DNA from: Jeongeupia wiesaeckerbachi
GTDB lineage: Bacteria > Pseudomonadota > Gammaproteobacteria > Burkholderiales > Chitinibacteraceae
Reading direction: 5' to 3'
Assembly (NCBI RefSeq): GCF_050916355.1
Contig: NZ_CP136946.1
Coordinates: forward strand, 310,001-374,000
DNA length: 64,000 nt
Positions within the stretch are counted from its first letter, which is position 1, and each line of letters opens with the position of its first letter. Below the pieces are notes generated by a model. It worked only from the letters and a program-made list of their open reading frames with translations. It was not told the DNA's origin and ran no database searches. Made by a program: the position numbers and the translations under genes. Positions 43,731 through 53,123 of this stretch are shown here, in pieces.

Positions 43731-44483
43731 ATGCTTGCCCGCCTGCGTGAAAACATCCGAGTTGTCTTCGACCGTGATCCTGCCGCCCGTTCGGTCTGGG
43801 AAGTGGTCACCTGTTACCCGGGCTTTCACGCACTGACGCTGCACATCGTGGCCAACGGACTGTGGCGGCGTGATTTCAAGCTGCTGGCGCGCTTCGTGTC
43901 GCACCTCGGCCGCTTCCTCACCGGCATCGAAATCCATCCGGGCGCGACCATCGGCCAGCGTGTGTTCATCGACCACGGCATGGGCATCGTCATTGGCGAA
44001 ACCGCCGTCATCGGTGACGACTGCACGCTGTATCACGGCGTGACGCTCGGTGGCACGAGTTGGAACAAGGGCAAGCGCCATCCGACGCTGGAGGCCGGCG
44101 TCATCGTCGGCGCGGGCGCGAAGATCCTCGGCCCGATCACGGTCGAGGCCGGCGCCAAGGTCGGCTCGAACGCCGTTGTCGTCAAACCGGTACCGGCCGG
44201 CGCCACCGCGGTCGGCAATCCGGCGCGCATCATCCAGAACGACAGCGAAAACGCGCGGATGCAGAAGGCGCAGGAGCTCGGCTTCTCGGCCTACGGCATC
44301 TCCGGTGATCTGAACGACCCGGTCGTCAAGGCGATTCACGGCCTGCTCGACCATTCGGTCAACACCGACGCCAAGGTCGAAGCCATCCTGAAGAAGCTCG
44401 AACAGCTCGGCGTCGACTGTAGCCAGGAACGCGCTAGCAGCGACAAGTTCGACCCCGATTACCTGAACAAGATCGTCGAGTAA
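43731..44483 (+). CDS. cysE: Serine O-acetyltransferase
   Basis: 250 residues. A short N-terminal helical domain is followed by the left-handed beta-helix: IEIHPGATIGQRVFIDHGMGIVIGETA and TLYHGVTLGGTSWNKGKRHP are the signature of SAT, with the active-site His in the DHG segment. ATG 43731 begins MLARLRENI, the normal start; the longer upstream frame is not used. It makes O-acetylserine for cysteine, whose sulfur IscS mobilises; the isc operon follows directly. Confidence 0.93.
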   Translation: MLARLRENIRVVFDRDPAARSVWEVVTCYPGFHALTLHIVANGLWRRDFKLLARFVSHLGRFLTGIEIHPGATIGQRVFIDHGMGIVIGETAVIGDDCTLYHGVTLGGTSWNKGKRHPTLEAGVIVGAGAKILGPITVEAGAKVGSNAVVVKPVPAGATAVGNPARIIQNDSENARMQKAQELGFSAYGISGDLNDPVVKAIHGLLDHSVNTDAKVEAILKKLEQLGVDCSQERASSDKFDPDYLNKIVE

Positions 44484-44491
44484 GACCCCGA

Positions 44492-44516
44492 ATAGCCGAG
44501 TGAATCAGTCAGGATT
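44492..44516 (+). promoter_or_regulatory. IscR type-1 binding site, upstream copy
   Basis: Compared with the IscR type-1 consensus (ATASYYGACT RWWWY AGTCRRSTAT), this 25-base segment agrees at 22 positions, including ATAGCCGA and CAGTCAGG. It directly abuts a second match, in the region ahead of iscR. Confidence 0.7.
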
Positions 44517-44541
44517 TTAGTTGACTAAAACACTAGGGTAT
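44517..44541 (+). promoter_or_regulatory. IscR type-1 binding site, promoter-overlapping copy
   Basis: 22 of 25 positions agree with the IscR type-1 consensus, including TAGTTGACTAAAACA and GGGTAT. It covers the -35 box (44521-44526) and most of the spacer, so [2Fe-2S]-IscR bound here would repress, as at the E. coli isc promoter. Confidence 0.75.
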
Positions 44542-44549
44542 TTTACGAT
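44521..44549 (+). promoter_or_regulatory. Promoter of the isc operon
   Basis: TTGACT (44521-44526), exactly 17 bases, TACGAT (44544-44549). A strong sigma70-type match 34 bases before the iscR ATG, embedded in the second IscR site. Confidence 0.75.
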
Positions 44550-44582
44550 CTAGCCGATTACAGAAGGATTGAAGAGCGCACG

Positions 44583-45071
44583 ATGCGACTGACCACCAAA
44601 GGCCGCTTTGCCGTTACCGCCATGCTCGACCTCGCCCTGCGCGAAGCCGGTGGCCCGGTGACGCTTGCCGGCATCAGTGAACGGCAGCACATCTCGCTTT
44701 CCTACCTCGAACAGCTGTTCGGCAAACTGCGCCGGCGCGAGCTGGTCGACAGCGTGCGCGGCCCCGGCGGCGGCTACTGTCTGGCCCGCCCGTCGGGCGA
44801 GATCACCGTTGCCGCCATCATCTGTGCCGTCGACGAACCGATCGATGCGACCCAGTGCGGCGGCAAGGAAAACTGTCTCGACGAGCACCGCTGCATGACC
44901 CACGACCTGTGGAGCGGGCTGAACGCGACGATCTTCGACTTCCTGTCGTCGGTGACGCTGGCCCAGCTGGTCGAGCAACAACAGGAAAAGCAGCGCCGCC
45001 GTGGCGACGCCGCCAATGTACTTGTCGACGCGCGCAGCGCCCGGCACAGCGAAATACCCGCCCAGCAATGA
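44583..45071 (+). CDS. iscR: Fe-S cluster assembly transcriptional regulator
   Basis: 162 residues. An Rrf2-type winged helix (about 1-80) opens MRLTTKGRFAVTAMLDLA. The [2Fe-2S] ligands are C92, C98, C104 and H107, at the same positions as in E. coli IscR. It senses the cell's Fe-S status and represses its own operon in the cluster-bound form; two tandem type-1 sites lie upstream. iscS begins 20 bases after its stop. Confidence 0.96.
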   Translation: MRLTTKGRFAVTAMLDLALREAGGPVTLAGISERQHISLSYLEQLFGKLRRRELVDSVRGPGGGYCLARPSGEITVAAIICAVDEPIDATQCGGKENCLDEHRCMTHDLWSGLNATIFDFLSSVTLAQLVEQQQEKQRRRGDAANVLVDARSARHSEIPAQQ

Positions 45072-45091
45072 CCGGGCAAACAGGAGCCCCA

Positions 45092-46303
45092 ATGGACAAG
45101 AAGCCGATCTACCTCGATTACTCCGCCACCACCCCGGTCGACCCGCGCGTGGCGCAGAAGATGATTCCGTACCTGACCGAAATCTTCGGCAACCCGGCGA
45201 GCCGTTCGCACGCCTACGGTTGGGACGCGGAAGCGGCAGTCGAGGAAGCGCGCGAACAGGTTGCAGCGCTGATCAACGCCGATCCGAAGGAAATCGTCTG
45301 GACTTCGGGCGCGACCGAGTCGGACAACCTGGCGATCAAGGGCGCGGCGAACTTCTACAAGACCAAGGGCAAGCACATCATCACGGTGAAGACCGAGCAC
45401 AAGGCCGTGCTCGACCCGTGTCGCGAGCTGGAGCGCCAGGGTTTCGAGGTCACGTATCTGGACGTCAAGGACGACGGCCTGCTCGATCTCGACGTCTTCA
45501 AGGCGACGCTGCGCCCGGACACCATCCTCGTGTCGGTGATGTTCGTGAACAATGAAATCGGCGTGATCCAGGACGTCGAAACCATCGGCGAAATCTGCCG
45601 CGAGCGCGGAATCATCTTCCACGTCGACGCCGCACAGGCGACCGGCAAGGTCGAGATCGACCTGCAAAAGCTCAAGATCGACCTGATGAGCATGTCGGCG
45701 CACAAGAGCTACGGCCCGAAAGGCATCGGCGCGCTGTACATCCGCCGCAAGCCGCGTGTTCGTCTTGAAGCGCAAATGCACGGTGGCGGCCATGAGCGCG
45801 GCTTCCGCTCGGGCACGCTGGCAACGCACCAGATCGTCGGCATGGGCGAGGCGTTCCGCGTCGCCCGGACCGATATGGCGCAGGAACTCGAACGCACCCG
45901 CCAGCTGCGCGACCGTCTGTGGGCCGGCCTGTCGGACATCGAGGAAACGCACCTGAACGGCGACATGGACCGCCGCGTGCCGCACAACCTCAACGTCAGC
46001 TTCAACTTCGTCGAAGGCGAATCGCTGATCATGGCGCTGAAGGAACTGGCTGTGTCGTCGGGTTCGGCGTGCACGTCGGCGTCGCTCGAACCGTCCTACG
46101 TGCTGCGCGCGCTCGGCCGTTCGGACGAACTGGCACACAGCTCGATCCGCTTCACGATCGGCCGCTTCACCACCGAAGACGACATCGACTTCGCGGTGAA
46201 GCTGATCCACCAGAAGATCGGCAAGCTGCGCGAACTGTCGCCGCTGTGGGATATGTACAAGGAAGGCATCGATATCAGCACCATCGAATGGGCCGCCCAC
46301 TAA
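45092..46303 (+). CDS. iscS: Cysteine desulfurase
   Basis: 403 residues. PLP lysine in SMSAHKSYGPKG, the FHVDAAQATGK segment and the mobile-loop cysteine in SSGSACTSASLEP are present; the C-terminal tail GIDISTIEWAAH is typical of IscS and contacts IscU. It converts cysteine to alanine and passes persulfide sulfur to IscU and other acceptors. CAGGAG lies 5-6 bases before ATG 45092. A 157-base gap with a hairpin repeat separates it from iscU, unusual in this operon. Confidence 0.97.
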   Translation: MDKKPIYLDYSATTPVDPRVAQKMIPYLTEIFGNPASRSHAYGWDAEAAVEEAREQVAALINADPKEIVWTSGATESDNLAIKGAANFYKTKGKHIITVKTEHKAVLDPCRELERQGFEVTYLDVKDDGLLDLDVFKATLRPDTILVSVMFVNNEIGVIQDVETIGEICRERGIIFHVDAAQATGKVEIDLQKLKIDLMSMSAHKSYGPKGIGALYIRRKPRVRLEAQMHGGGHERGFRSGTLATHQIVGMGEAFRVARTDMAQELERTRQLRDRLWAGLSDIEETHLNGDMDRRVPHNLNVSFNFVEGESLIMALKELAVSSGSACTSASLEPSYVLRALGRSDELAHSSIRFTIGRFTTEDDIDFAVKLIHQKIGKLRELSPLWDMYKEGIDISTIEWAAH

Positions 46304-46414
46304 TTTTTAGGCGCGCCTCGCAGCGTCATGCTGCGTTGCGCAGCCGCTCGTTTACCCAAAAGTAAACGTCGCGGCTCCACGCCTTGCCTGACACTGCGAG
46401 CCGCACCAAAAATT
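46301..46414. repeat. Hairpin-forming repeat inserted between iscS and iscU
   Basis: The ends form an imperfect inverted repeat: AATTTTT..G.GCG..CTCGCAG at about 46301-46322 and its complement at 46394-46414. Inside, CGTTTAC-CCAAAA-GTAAACG lies in a longer stem flanked by GCCGC/GCGGC. So about 114 bases could fold into one long hairpin in the operon RNA. It overlaps the iscS stop by only a few bases. The form suggests a miniature extragenic repeat; no second copy is in the window. Confidence 0.6.
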
Positions 46415-46460
46415 GGCGCGACAAACAGGCAGGACGAACACTGAACTGGAGGTATTCCAA

Positions 46461-46841
46461 ATGGCTTACAGCGAAAAAGTTCTCGACCACTACGAAAATC
46501 CGCGCAATGTCGGCGCGTTCGACAAGGGCGACGACGATGTCGGTACCGGCATGGTCGGCGCACCGGCCTGTGGCGACGTGATGAAGCTGCAGATCAAGGT
46601 CGGCGCCGATGGCGTGATCGAAGACGCCAAGTTCAAGACCTACGGCTGTGGTTCGGCGATTGCGTCGAGCTCGCTGGTGACCGAATGGGTCAAGGGCAAG
46701 ACGCTCGACGAAGCGCTGTCGATCAAGAACACCCAGATCGCCGAAGAACTGGCCTTGCCGCCGGTCAAGATCCACTGCTCGATTCTCGCCGAAGATGCGA
46801 TCAAGGCCGCCGTGGCCGACTACAAGAAAAAGCACGACTGA
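46461..46841 (+). CDS. iscU: Fe-S cluster scaffold protein
   Basis: 126 residues. Cluster ligands C37 (GAPACGDVMKL, with D39), C63 (TYGCGSAIASS) and C106 (KIHCSILAEDAI) are in place, and LPPVK (99-103) is the HscA-binding motif. Clusters are assembled here from IscS sulfur and iron. GGAGGT precedes the ATG by about 9 bases, a strong ribosome site of its own after the repeat. Confidence 0.97.
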   Translation: MAYSEKVLDHYENPRNVGAFDKGDDDVGTGMVGAPACGDVMKLQIKVGADGVIEDAKFKTYGCGSAIASSSLVTEWVKGKTLDEALSIKNTQIAEELALPPVKIHCSILAEDAIKAAVADYKKKHD

Positions 46842-46893
46842 TGTATCGATTGCAGGACGGGCGCGGCCCGCTCCTGCCGCAGGAGTAATAAGC

Positions 46894-47217
46894 ATGGCAC
46901 TGACGCTCACCGACGCCGCCGCAAACCATATCAGCAACTTCCTTGCCAAACGCGGCAAGGGGCTGGGCATCCGTTTGTTCGTGAAGACCGCCGGCTGCTC
47001 GGGCATGGCGTACAAGCTCGAATTCGTCGACGTCGCGATCGAGGACGACCTGGTGTTCGAAAGCCACGGCGTCAAGCTGTATACCGACGCCAAGAGCCTC
47101 GCCTACATCGACGGCACCGAACTCGATTTCGCCAAGGAAGGCTTGAACGAAGGCTTCAAGTTCAACAATCCGAACGTGAAGAACGAGTGTGGCTGCGGCG
47201 AGAGCTTCCACGTCTGA
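46894..47217 (+). CDS. iscA: Fe-S cluster assembly A-type carrier
   Basis: 107 residues. The three A-type cysteines are C35 (KTAGCSGMAY), C99 and C101 (NECGCGESF). It carries iron or clusters to apo-proteins. AGGAG lies 8-9 bases ahead of ATG 46894. Confidence 0.96.
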   Translation: MALTLTDAAANHISNFLAKRGKGLGIRLFVKTAGCSGMAYKLEFVDVAIEDDLVFESHGVKLYTDAKSLAYIDGTELDFAKEGLNEGFKFNNPNVKNECGCGESFHV

Positions 47218-47237
47218 CCGCCTTCGATAGCCCGCCG

Positions 47238-47771
47238 ATGAATTTCGATTTCACCCAGAGCCATTTCGCGCTGTTCGCACTGCCGCCGACCTTCGCGCTC
47301 GATCGCGCGCAGCTCGATGCGCGCTACAAGGCGCTGCAAAGCGACTATCACCCGGATCGTTTCGCCAGCCATGACGACGCCACGCGGCGCATGAGCCTGC
47401 AGATCGCCACCCGGGTGAACGAGGCCTACCAGACGCTCAAATCGCCGCTGGCGCGTGGTCGCTACCTGCTGACCCTGGCCGGCGTCGACACCGAGGAAGA
47501 AACCAATACGGCGATGCCGATGGACTTCCTGATGGCGCAGATGGAATGGCGCGAAGCAATTGCCGACACCAAGACCGGCCGCAGCGTCGATGCGCTCGAG
47601 GCCCTGAACCGCGACCTCGCCGCCGAAACCGACGCCTTGACGCTTGAGCTGGGCGCGCTGATCGACGTCGACCGCGATTACCCGGCCGCGGCGATGGCCG
47701 TGCGCAAGCTACGCTTCCTCGAAAAGCTGCATGAGGAAATCGGCGACGCGATCGAAGCCGTGCTTTTCTGA
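47238..47771 (+). CDS. hscB: Fe-S assembly co-chaperone (J-type)
   Basis: 177 residues. The N-terminal J domain has the HPD motif in SDYHPDRFA; the C-terminal helical domain with FLMAQMEWREAI binds IscU. It stimulates the ATPase of HscA and delivers IscU. Starts 20 bases after iscA. Confidence 0.95.
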   Translation: MNFDFTQSHFALFALPPTFALDRAQLDARYKALQSDYHPDRFASHDDATRRMSLQIATRVNEAYQTLKSPLARGRYLLTLAGVDTEEETNTAMPMDFLMAQMEWREAIADTKTGRSVDALEALNRDLAAETDALTLELGALIDVDRDYPAAAMAVRKLRFLEKLHEEIGDAIEAVLF

Positions 47772-47776
47772 CGCCA

Positions 47777-47800
47777 CCGGCGCCTGCGCGCCGGCGTTTT
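47777..47800 (+). terminator. GC hairpin with short T-run between hscB and hscA
   Basis: CCGGCGC (47777-47783), loop CTGC, GCGCCGG (47788-47794), then CGTTTT. It is inside the operon, so it could attenuate transcription into hscA, or simply protect an RNA end. It is followed by short repeats of CCCCGGCGC up to about 47850. Confidence 0.4.
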
Positions 47801-47868
47801 GACCCCGGCGCCCCGGCGCCCCGATCCCCCGGCGCTCAGGCGCCCCGATCAATCAACACCGCGAAACC

Positions 47869-49725
<1,857 letters not shown>

Positions 49726-49739
49726 GGGGACAAGGAAGC

Positions 49740-50078
49740 ATGACCCAAGTCGTAGTACTGCCGCACCCGACGCTGTGCCCCGAAGGCACGGTGTTCGACG
49801 CCAAGCCGGGCACCTCGATCTGCCAGGCACTGCTTGAGAACGATATCGAGATCGAACACGCCTGCGAGATGTCCTGCGCGTGCACCACCTGTCACGTGCT
49901 GATCCGCGAAGGCTTCAACAGCCTGGAAGCGGCCGAAGAGCTGGAAGAAGACCAGCTCGACAAGGCCTGGGGCCTCGAGCCGTGCTCGCGGCTGTCGTGC
50001 CAGGCGCTGATCGCCGAGACCGAGCTCGTCGTCGAGCTGCCGAAATACACGATCAACCACGCGCGCGAGCATCACTGA
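49740..50078 (+). CDS. fdx: ISC-type [2Fe-2S] ferredoxin
   Basis: 112 residues. Cluster ligands C42, C48, C51 and C87 follow the adrenodoxin-type C-x5-C-x2-C...C pattern. It donates electrons during cluster assembly. AAGGAA lies just ahead of ATG 49740. The next gene starts one base after its stop. Confidence 0.96.
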   Translation: MTQVVVLPHPTLCPEGTVFDAKPGTSICQALLENDIEIEHACEMSCACTTCHVLIREGFNSLEAAEELEEDQLDKAWGLEPCSRLSCQALIAETELVVELPKYTINHAREHH

Positions 50079-50079
50079 G

Positions 50080-50565
50080 ATGCGTTCCGAGAGCCAGCTG
50101 CGCGTTGCCGCGGCGCTCGATGCCGCCGGGATTGAAACCCGCATCGTCGAGTTCGACGCATCGACGCGAACCAGCGCCGATGCCGCAGCGGCAATCGGTT
50201 GCAGCGTCGCGCAGATCGCCAAATCGGTGATCCTGCGCGCCAAGGTCAGCGAGCGTCACGTGCTGGTCGTCACCAGCGGCGCCAACCGCGTCGACGAGAA
50301 GGCCGTTGCCGCGCTGGTCGGCGAGAAGATCGGCCGTGCCGACGCCGATTTCGTCCGTGCCCGTACCGGCTTCGTCATCGGCGGCGTTGCGCCGATCGCG
50401 CACACCGAAGCACCGATTACACTGATCGATGAAGACCTGCTCGACCACACCGAACTCTGGGCCGCCGCCGGCACGCCGAACAGCGTGTTCGCGCTGGCAC
50501 CCGATCACCTCGTCACGCTGACCGGCGGACGCGTTGCCAAAGTCAAAGAGGAAAACCAGCCATGA
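50080..50565 (+). CDS. YbaK/EbsC-family aminoacyl-tRNA deacylase, embedded in the isc operon
   Basis: 161 residues. The YbaK/ProX fold is marked by AQIAKSVILRAK, the DEKAVAALVGEKIGRAD block and the G-x-GGVAPIAHTE loop, with TPNSVFALAPDHLVTLTGG near the end. Family members hydrolyse mischarged tRNAs such as Cys-tRNA(Pro) or Ala-tRNA. It starts one base after fdx, and its stop overlaps the iscX ATG by four bases (ATGA), so it is translated within the isc unit. The link to cysteine use by IscS is suggestive but unproven. Confidence 0.85.
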   Translation: MRSESQLRVAAALDAAGIETRIVEFDASTRTSADAAAAIGCSVAQIAKSVILRAKVSERHVLVVTSGANRVDEKAVAALVGEKIGRADADFVRARTGFVIGGVAPIAHTEAPITLIDEDLLDHTELWAAAGTPNSVFALAPDHLVTLTGGRVAKVKEENQP

Positions 50566-50762
50566 AATGGACCGACAGCCGCCTGATCGCGATCGAACTC
50601 GCCGAAGCCCACCCGGACATCAGCCCGCTCAAGGTCAATTTCGTCGACCTGCGCAACTGGGTACTGGCGCTGCCCGACTTCAATGACGATCCGAAACACT
50701 GCGGCGAGAAAATCCTCGAAGCGATCCAGCTGGCCTGGATCGACGAAGCCGACGAAGACTGA
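50562..50762 (+). CDS. iscX: Fe-S assembly protein IscX
   Basis: 66 residues. MKWTDSRLIAIELAEAHPDI and VNFVDLRNWVLALPDFNDDP then AIQLAWIDEADED match the small acidic IscX/YfhJ family, which binds IscS and iron and tunes cluster synthesis. Last gene of the operon; it overlaps the YbaK-type gene by four bases. Confidence 0.95.
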   Translation: MKWTDSRLIAIELAEAHPDISPLKVNFVDLRNWVLALPDFNDDPKHCGEKILEAIQLAWIDEADED

Positions 50763-50782
50763 TTCGGCTTCGTTCGCCCCCG

Positions 50783-50815
50783 ACGCCCTTTTTCGGCAAT
50801 CCCGGCAAAGGGCGT
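50783..50815 (+). terminator. Possible terminator of the isc operon
   Basis: ACGCCCTTT (50783-50791) pairs exactly with AAAGGGCGT (50807-50815) across a 15-base loop; the T-run after it is weak (TTGC). Confidence 0.4.
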
Positions 50816-50895
50816 TTGCACATTTACGCCAAACCGGTACGCAGCTTGTCATGGCGGATAAGCTAGAATCTTTGTCACGACCACACCGTGACATC

Positions 50896-51813
50896 ATGCC
50901 AGCCCATCCACTCAGCCCCGCCCGACTGATCCGCGCCGCCCGCCACCGCCTCGAAGCGCTGCTGGCCGACGATGAACGCGATACGCCGTTCGCCGCCGAT
51001 ATCGTCAATGTCGCCAAGGCCGTGCAACTGGCTTGCGCGCAGAACCGCGATGTCGCGCTGGCGCAGATCCTCGTCGACCAGCACGGAGCCTATCCGGCGC
51101 GGCACGCCTGCGACGTCGCCACCGTGGTCGATCTGGTGCTGGCCCGACTCGGCCGCGCACGCGCCGAGCGACTACCGGTGATCGCTGCGGCGCTGACGAT
51201 GAATATCGGCATGCAGGCCTTGCAAACGACGCTGGCCAGCCAGACCACACCGTTGTCGGCCGAACAGCGCGACATCATGCAGCGGCATCCGCAACACAGC
51301 CGCGACCTGCTGCGCCTGCGCGGCGTTGCCGATACCTTGTGGCTCGACTGCGTGCTGCAGCATCACGAAGCCCCCGATGGCAGCGGTTATCCGCAGCAGC
51401 TCAAGGGCGATGCAATCCGTTTCGAGGCCAGGTTGATCGGTCTGGCCGACCGCTACTGCGCATTGCTGACGCAGAGCGCTTGGCGCCATGCGCAACACGC
51501 CGACGCCGCGTTGAAGCAAAGCCTGGCCGACGGCGTCGATGCCAAGCTCGCGCGGCTGTTCACCGAAACCGTCGGCGTCTTTCCGCCCGGCGCCACCGTC
51601 ACGCTGGCCAACGGCGAAACCGCCATCATTCGCGAGACGGCCGGCCGCGAAGACACACCGATCGCGGTTGCCTACCTCGACCACCTCGGCCAGACGCTGT
51701 CGCTGCCGGTCTCGCGCGACACCGCGCTGCCGGCCTATCGCGTCGCGGCGGTCATCGACACCGCCAAACTGGCGCTCGGCGCCGGCACGGTCTGGGGCAA
51801 CGACGCCGTCTGA
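50896..51813 (+). CDS. Degenerate HD-GYP-domain protein
   Basis: 305 residues from ATG 50896 (an ATG at 50851 in frame would add 15). The GYP half is intact, QHHEAPDGSGYPQQLKGD followed by LADRYCALLTQ. Where the HD motif (HDxGK) should be the sequence reads AALTMNIGMQALQ, so the metal-binding His-Asp is lost and hydrolysis is doubtful. It may bind c-di-GMP or a GGDEF partner instead. A C-terminal ~75-residue beta-rich piece follows. A -10-like TAGAAT lies at 50864. Confidence 0.75.
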   Translation: MPAHPLSPARLIRAARHRLEALLADDERDTPFAADIVNVAKAVQLACAQNRDVALAQILVDQHGAYPARHACDVATVVDLVLARLGRARAERLPVIAAALTMNIGMQALQTTLASQTTPLSAEQRDIMQRHPQHSRDLLRLRGVADTLWLDCVLQHHEAPDGSGYPQQLKGDAIRFEARLIGLADRYCALLTQSAWRHAQHADAALKQSLADGVDAKLARLFTETVGVFPPGATVTLANGETAIIRETAGREDTPIAVAYLDHLGQTLSLPVSRDTALPAYRVAAVIDTAKLALGAGTVWGNDAV

Positions 51814-51838
51814 TCGCCCCGTCTGATGCGCCGCCCGA

Positions 51839-52207
51839 TCAGGGCTTGCGCATGGCTTGCCAGCCGGCGCGGCGCTCGTCACGGCTCAGCAGGCCGTCGT
51901 GATTGCTGTCGAGCTTGTCGAAATGCACTCCGGCCTTGGTCAGGAAGTCGGCCTTGGCGATATCGCCCTTGATCTCGCGATGCGGCATGGCCTCATCGGT
52001 GCCACGGCGGGCTGCACGCTTCTCGGCCAGTTTGGCCATCGCCGCCTCGCGCTCCGGCTCGCTCAGCACGCCATCGTGATTGGTATCGACCTGATCGAAA
52101 TGACTGGCCGCGCGCTGCAGGTACTCGGCTTTCGAGACACTGCCCGCGGCAGCGAAAACACCACCGGCAGTACCCAGCAGCAAGACGGCAAGCAGAACGT
52201 TTTTCAT
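51839..52207 (-). CDS. Exported EF-hand calcium-binding protein
   Basis: 122 residues with a signal peptide ending GVFA. Two EF-hand loops, DTNHDGVLSEPE and DSNHDGLLSRDE, each keep the D-x-N/D-x-D-G pattern and final Glu. A small periplasmic calcium-binding protein; role unknown. Divergent from the DUF2322 gene. Confidence 0.85.
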   Translation of the reverse strand: MKNVLLAVLLLGTAGGVFAAAGSVSKAEYLQRAASHFDQVDTNHDGVLSEPEREAAMAKLAEKRAARRGTDEAMPHREIKGDIAKADFLTKAGVHFDKLDSNHDGLLSRDERRAGWQAMRKP

Positions 52208-52292
52208 GGCACACTCCTTCACGAATTCGAATCGGGCCAGCCCCGCTGCCCACAACGCGGCAAGCCGCACGACGTTGACACCAGGACACATC

Positions 52293-52604
52293 ATGAGCTT
52301 CAAGGATATTCTCGACACGCTGCCGACCATCGACCACCTCGCCGCGCTGGAACTGCTGCACGGCGACGATGTCGTGGCGCGCATCGACAACAAGCCGGGT
52401 CAGGCCGGCAGTGTGCGCGTCTACCACGCGCTGTTCCAGGAATTCGGTGCCATCGACGCCATCGCCGCCGACAAGGGCCTGCGCCTGTATGCAGAGCACA
52501 CCGCCGACGCCGAAGCCTTCCCGGGCAAGCACCCGAACATCGATCGGCTGATCGCGCTGATCGACGGCGGCACGCCGCTGGCGGTACGACTGATCGCTGC
52601 CTGA
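52293..52604 (+). CDS. DUF2322 family protein
   Basis: 103 residues: FKDILDTLPTIDHLAALELL, the central RIDNKPGQAGSVRVYHAL and the late GKHPNIDRL correspond to DUF2322, a short family known mainly from betaproteobacteria. Function unknown; no signal or membrane helix. An AGGA motif lies about 8 bases before the ATG. Ended by the bidirectional terminator at 52628. Confidence 0.7.
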   Translation: MSFKDILDTLPTIDHLAALELLHGDDVVARIDNKPGQAGSVRVYHALFQEFGAIDAIAADKGLRLYAEHTADAEAFPGKHPNIDRLIALIDGGTPLAVRLIAA

Positions 52605-52627
52605 ACAAGCCTGAATGAGCTTGAATG

Positions 52628-52657
52628 AAAAAAGCCGCTGGATTCAGCGGCTTTTTT
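52628..52657. terminator. Bidirectional intrinsic terminator
   Basis: AAAAAAGCCGCTG (52628-52640), loop GATT, CAGCGGCTTTTTT (52645-52657). It serves the DUF2322 gene and overlaps the stop of the convergent thioesterase gene. Confidence 0.9.
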
Positions 52658-53123
52658 ACTGGGGCGATTGCGGCAATCGAACCGCCACGTACTGGCCAGT
52701 GAACCTGACCGCCTCGGTCTTGCCGTCGCCGACCGTCGCGTGCACCGTCAAGCGGGCACGACCGCGGCGGGCCAGGGTGCGATGGAAGACCGCCAGCTCG
52801 GCGTCATCAACCGGCATGACCCTCGCGACCAGATCGGCCTGCAAGGGTGTGACGAAATGCGCGTTGCCGGTCTGGATCACGACGTCGATGAGATCGGGAT
52901 CCAGCGTTTCGCCGGCCGCTTCATTGACGTAGAGCCAGCCGGCAATCGTCGCCAGCGTCGACAGGCTGCCACCGAAGGCGGTGGCGTGGTCGTTGCGGTT
53001 CGGATCGAACGGCGCATGCAGTTGCCACGCGCCTGCGTCACCGATCAACCGGACCTGCATCGCTGCCAGCAGCGGAAAACCGCTGCGCAGTCGATCGGTC
53101 CAGCGATCGGCGAATACGGTCAC
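52656..53123 (-). CDS. YiiD-C-type putative thioesterase
   Basis: 155 residues, hotdog fold. ATAFGGSLSTLATIAGWLYV and VIQTGNAHFVTPLQADLVAR are typical of the YiiD C-terminal thioesterase-like family (PF09500). Substrate unknown. Its ATG overlaps the helicase gene's stop (ATGA), so it is translated as the second gene of that unit. Confidence 0.8.
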   Translation of the reverse strand: MTVFADRWTDRLRSGFPLLAAMQVRLIGDAGAWQLHAPFDPNRNDHATAFGGSLSTLATIAGWLYVNEAAGETLDPDLIDVVIQTGNAHFVTPLQADLVARVMPVDDAELAVFHRTLARRGRARLTVHATVGDGKTEAVRFTGQYVAVRLPQSPQ

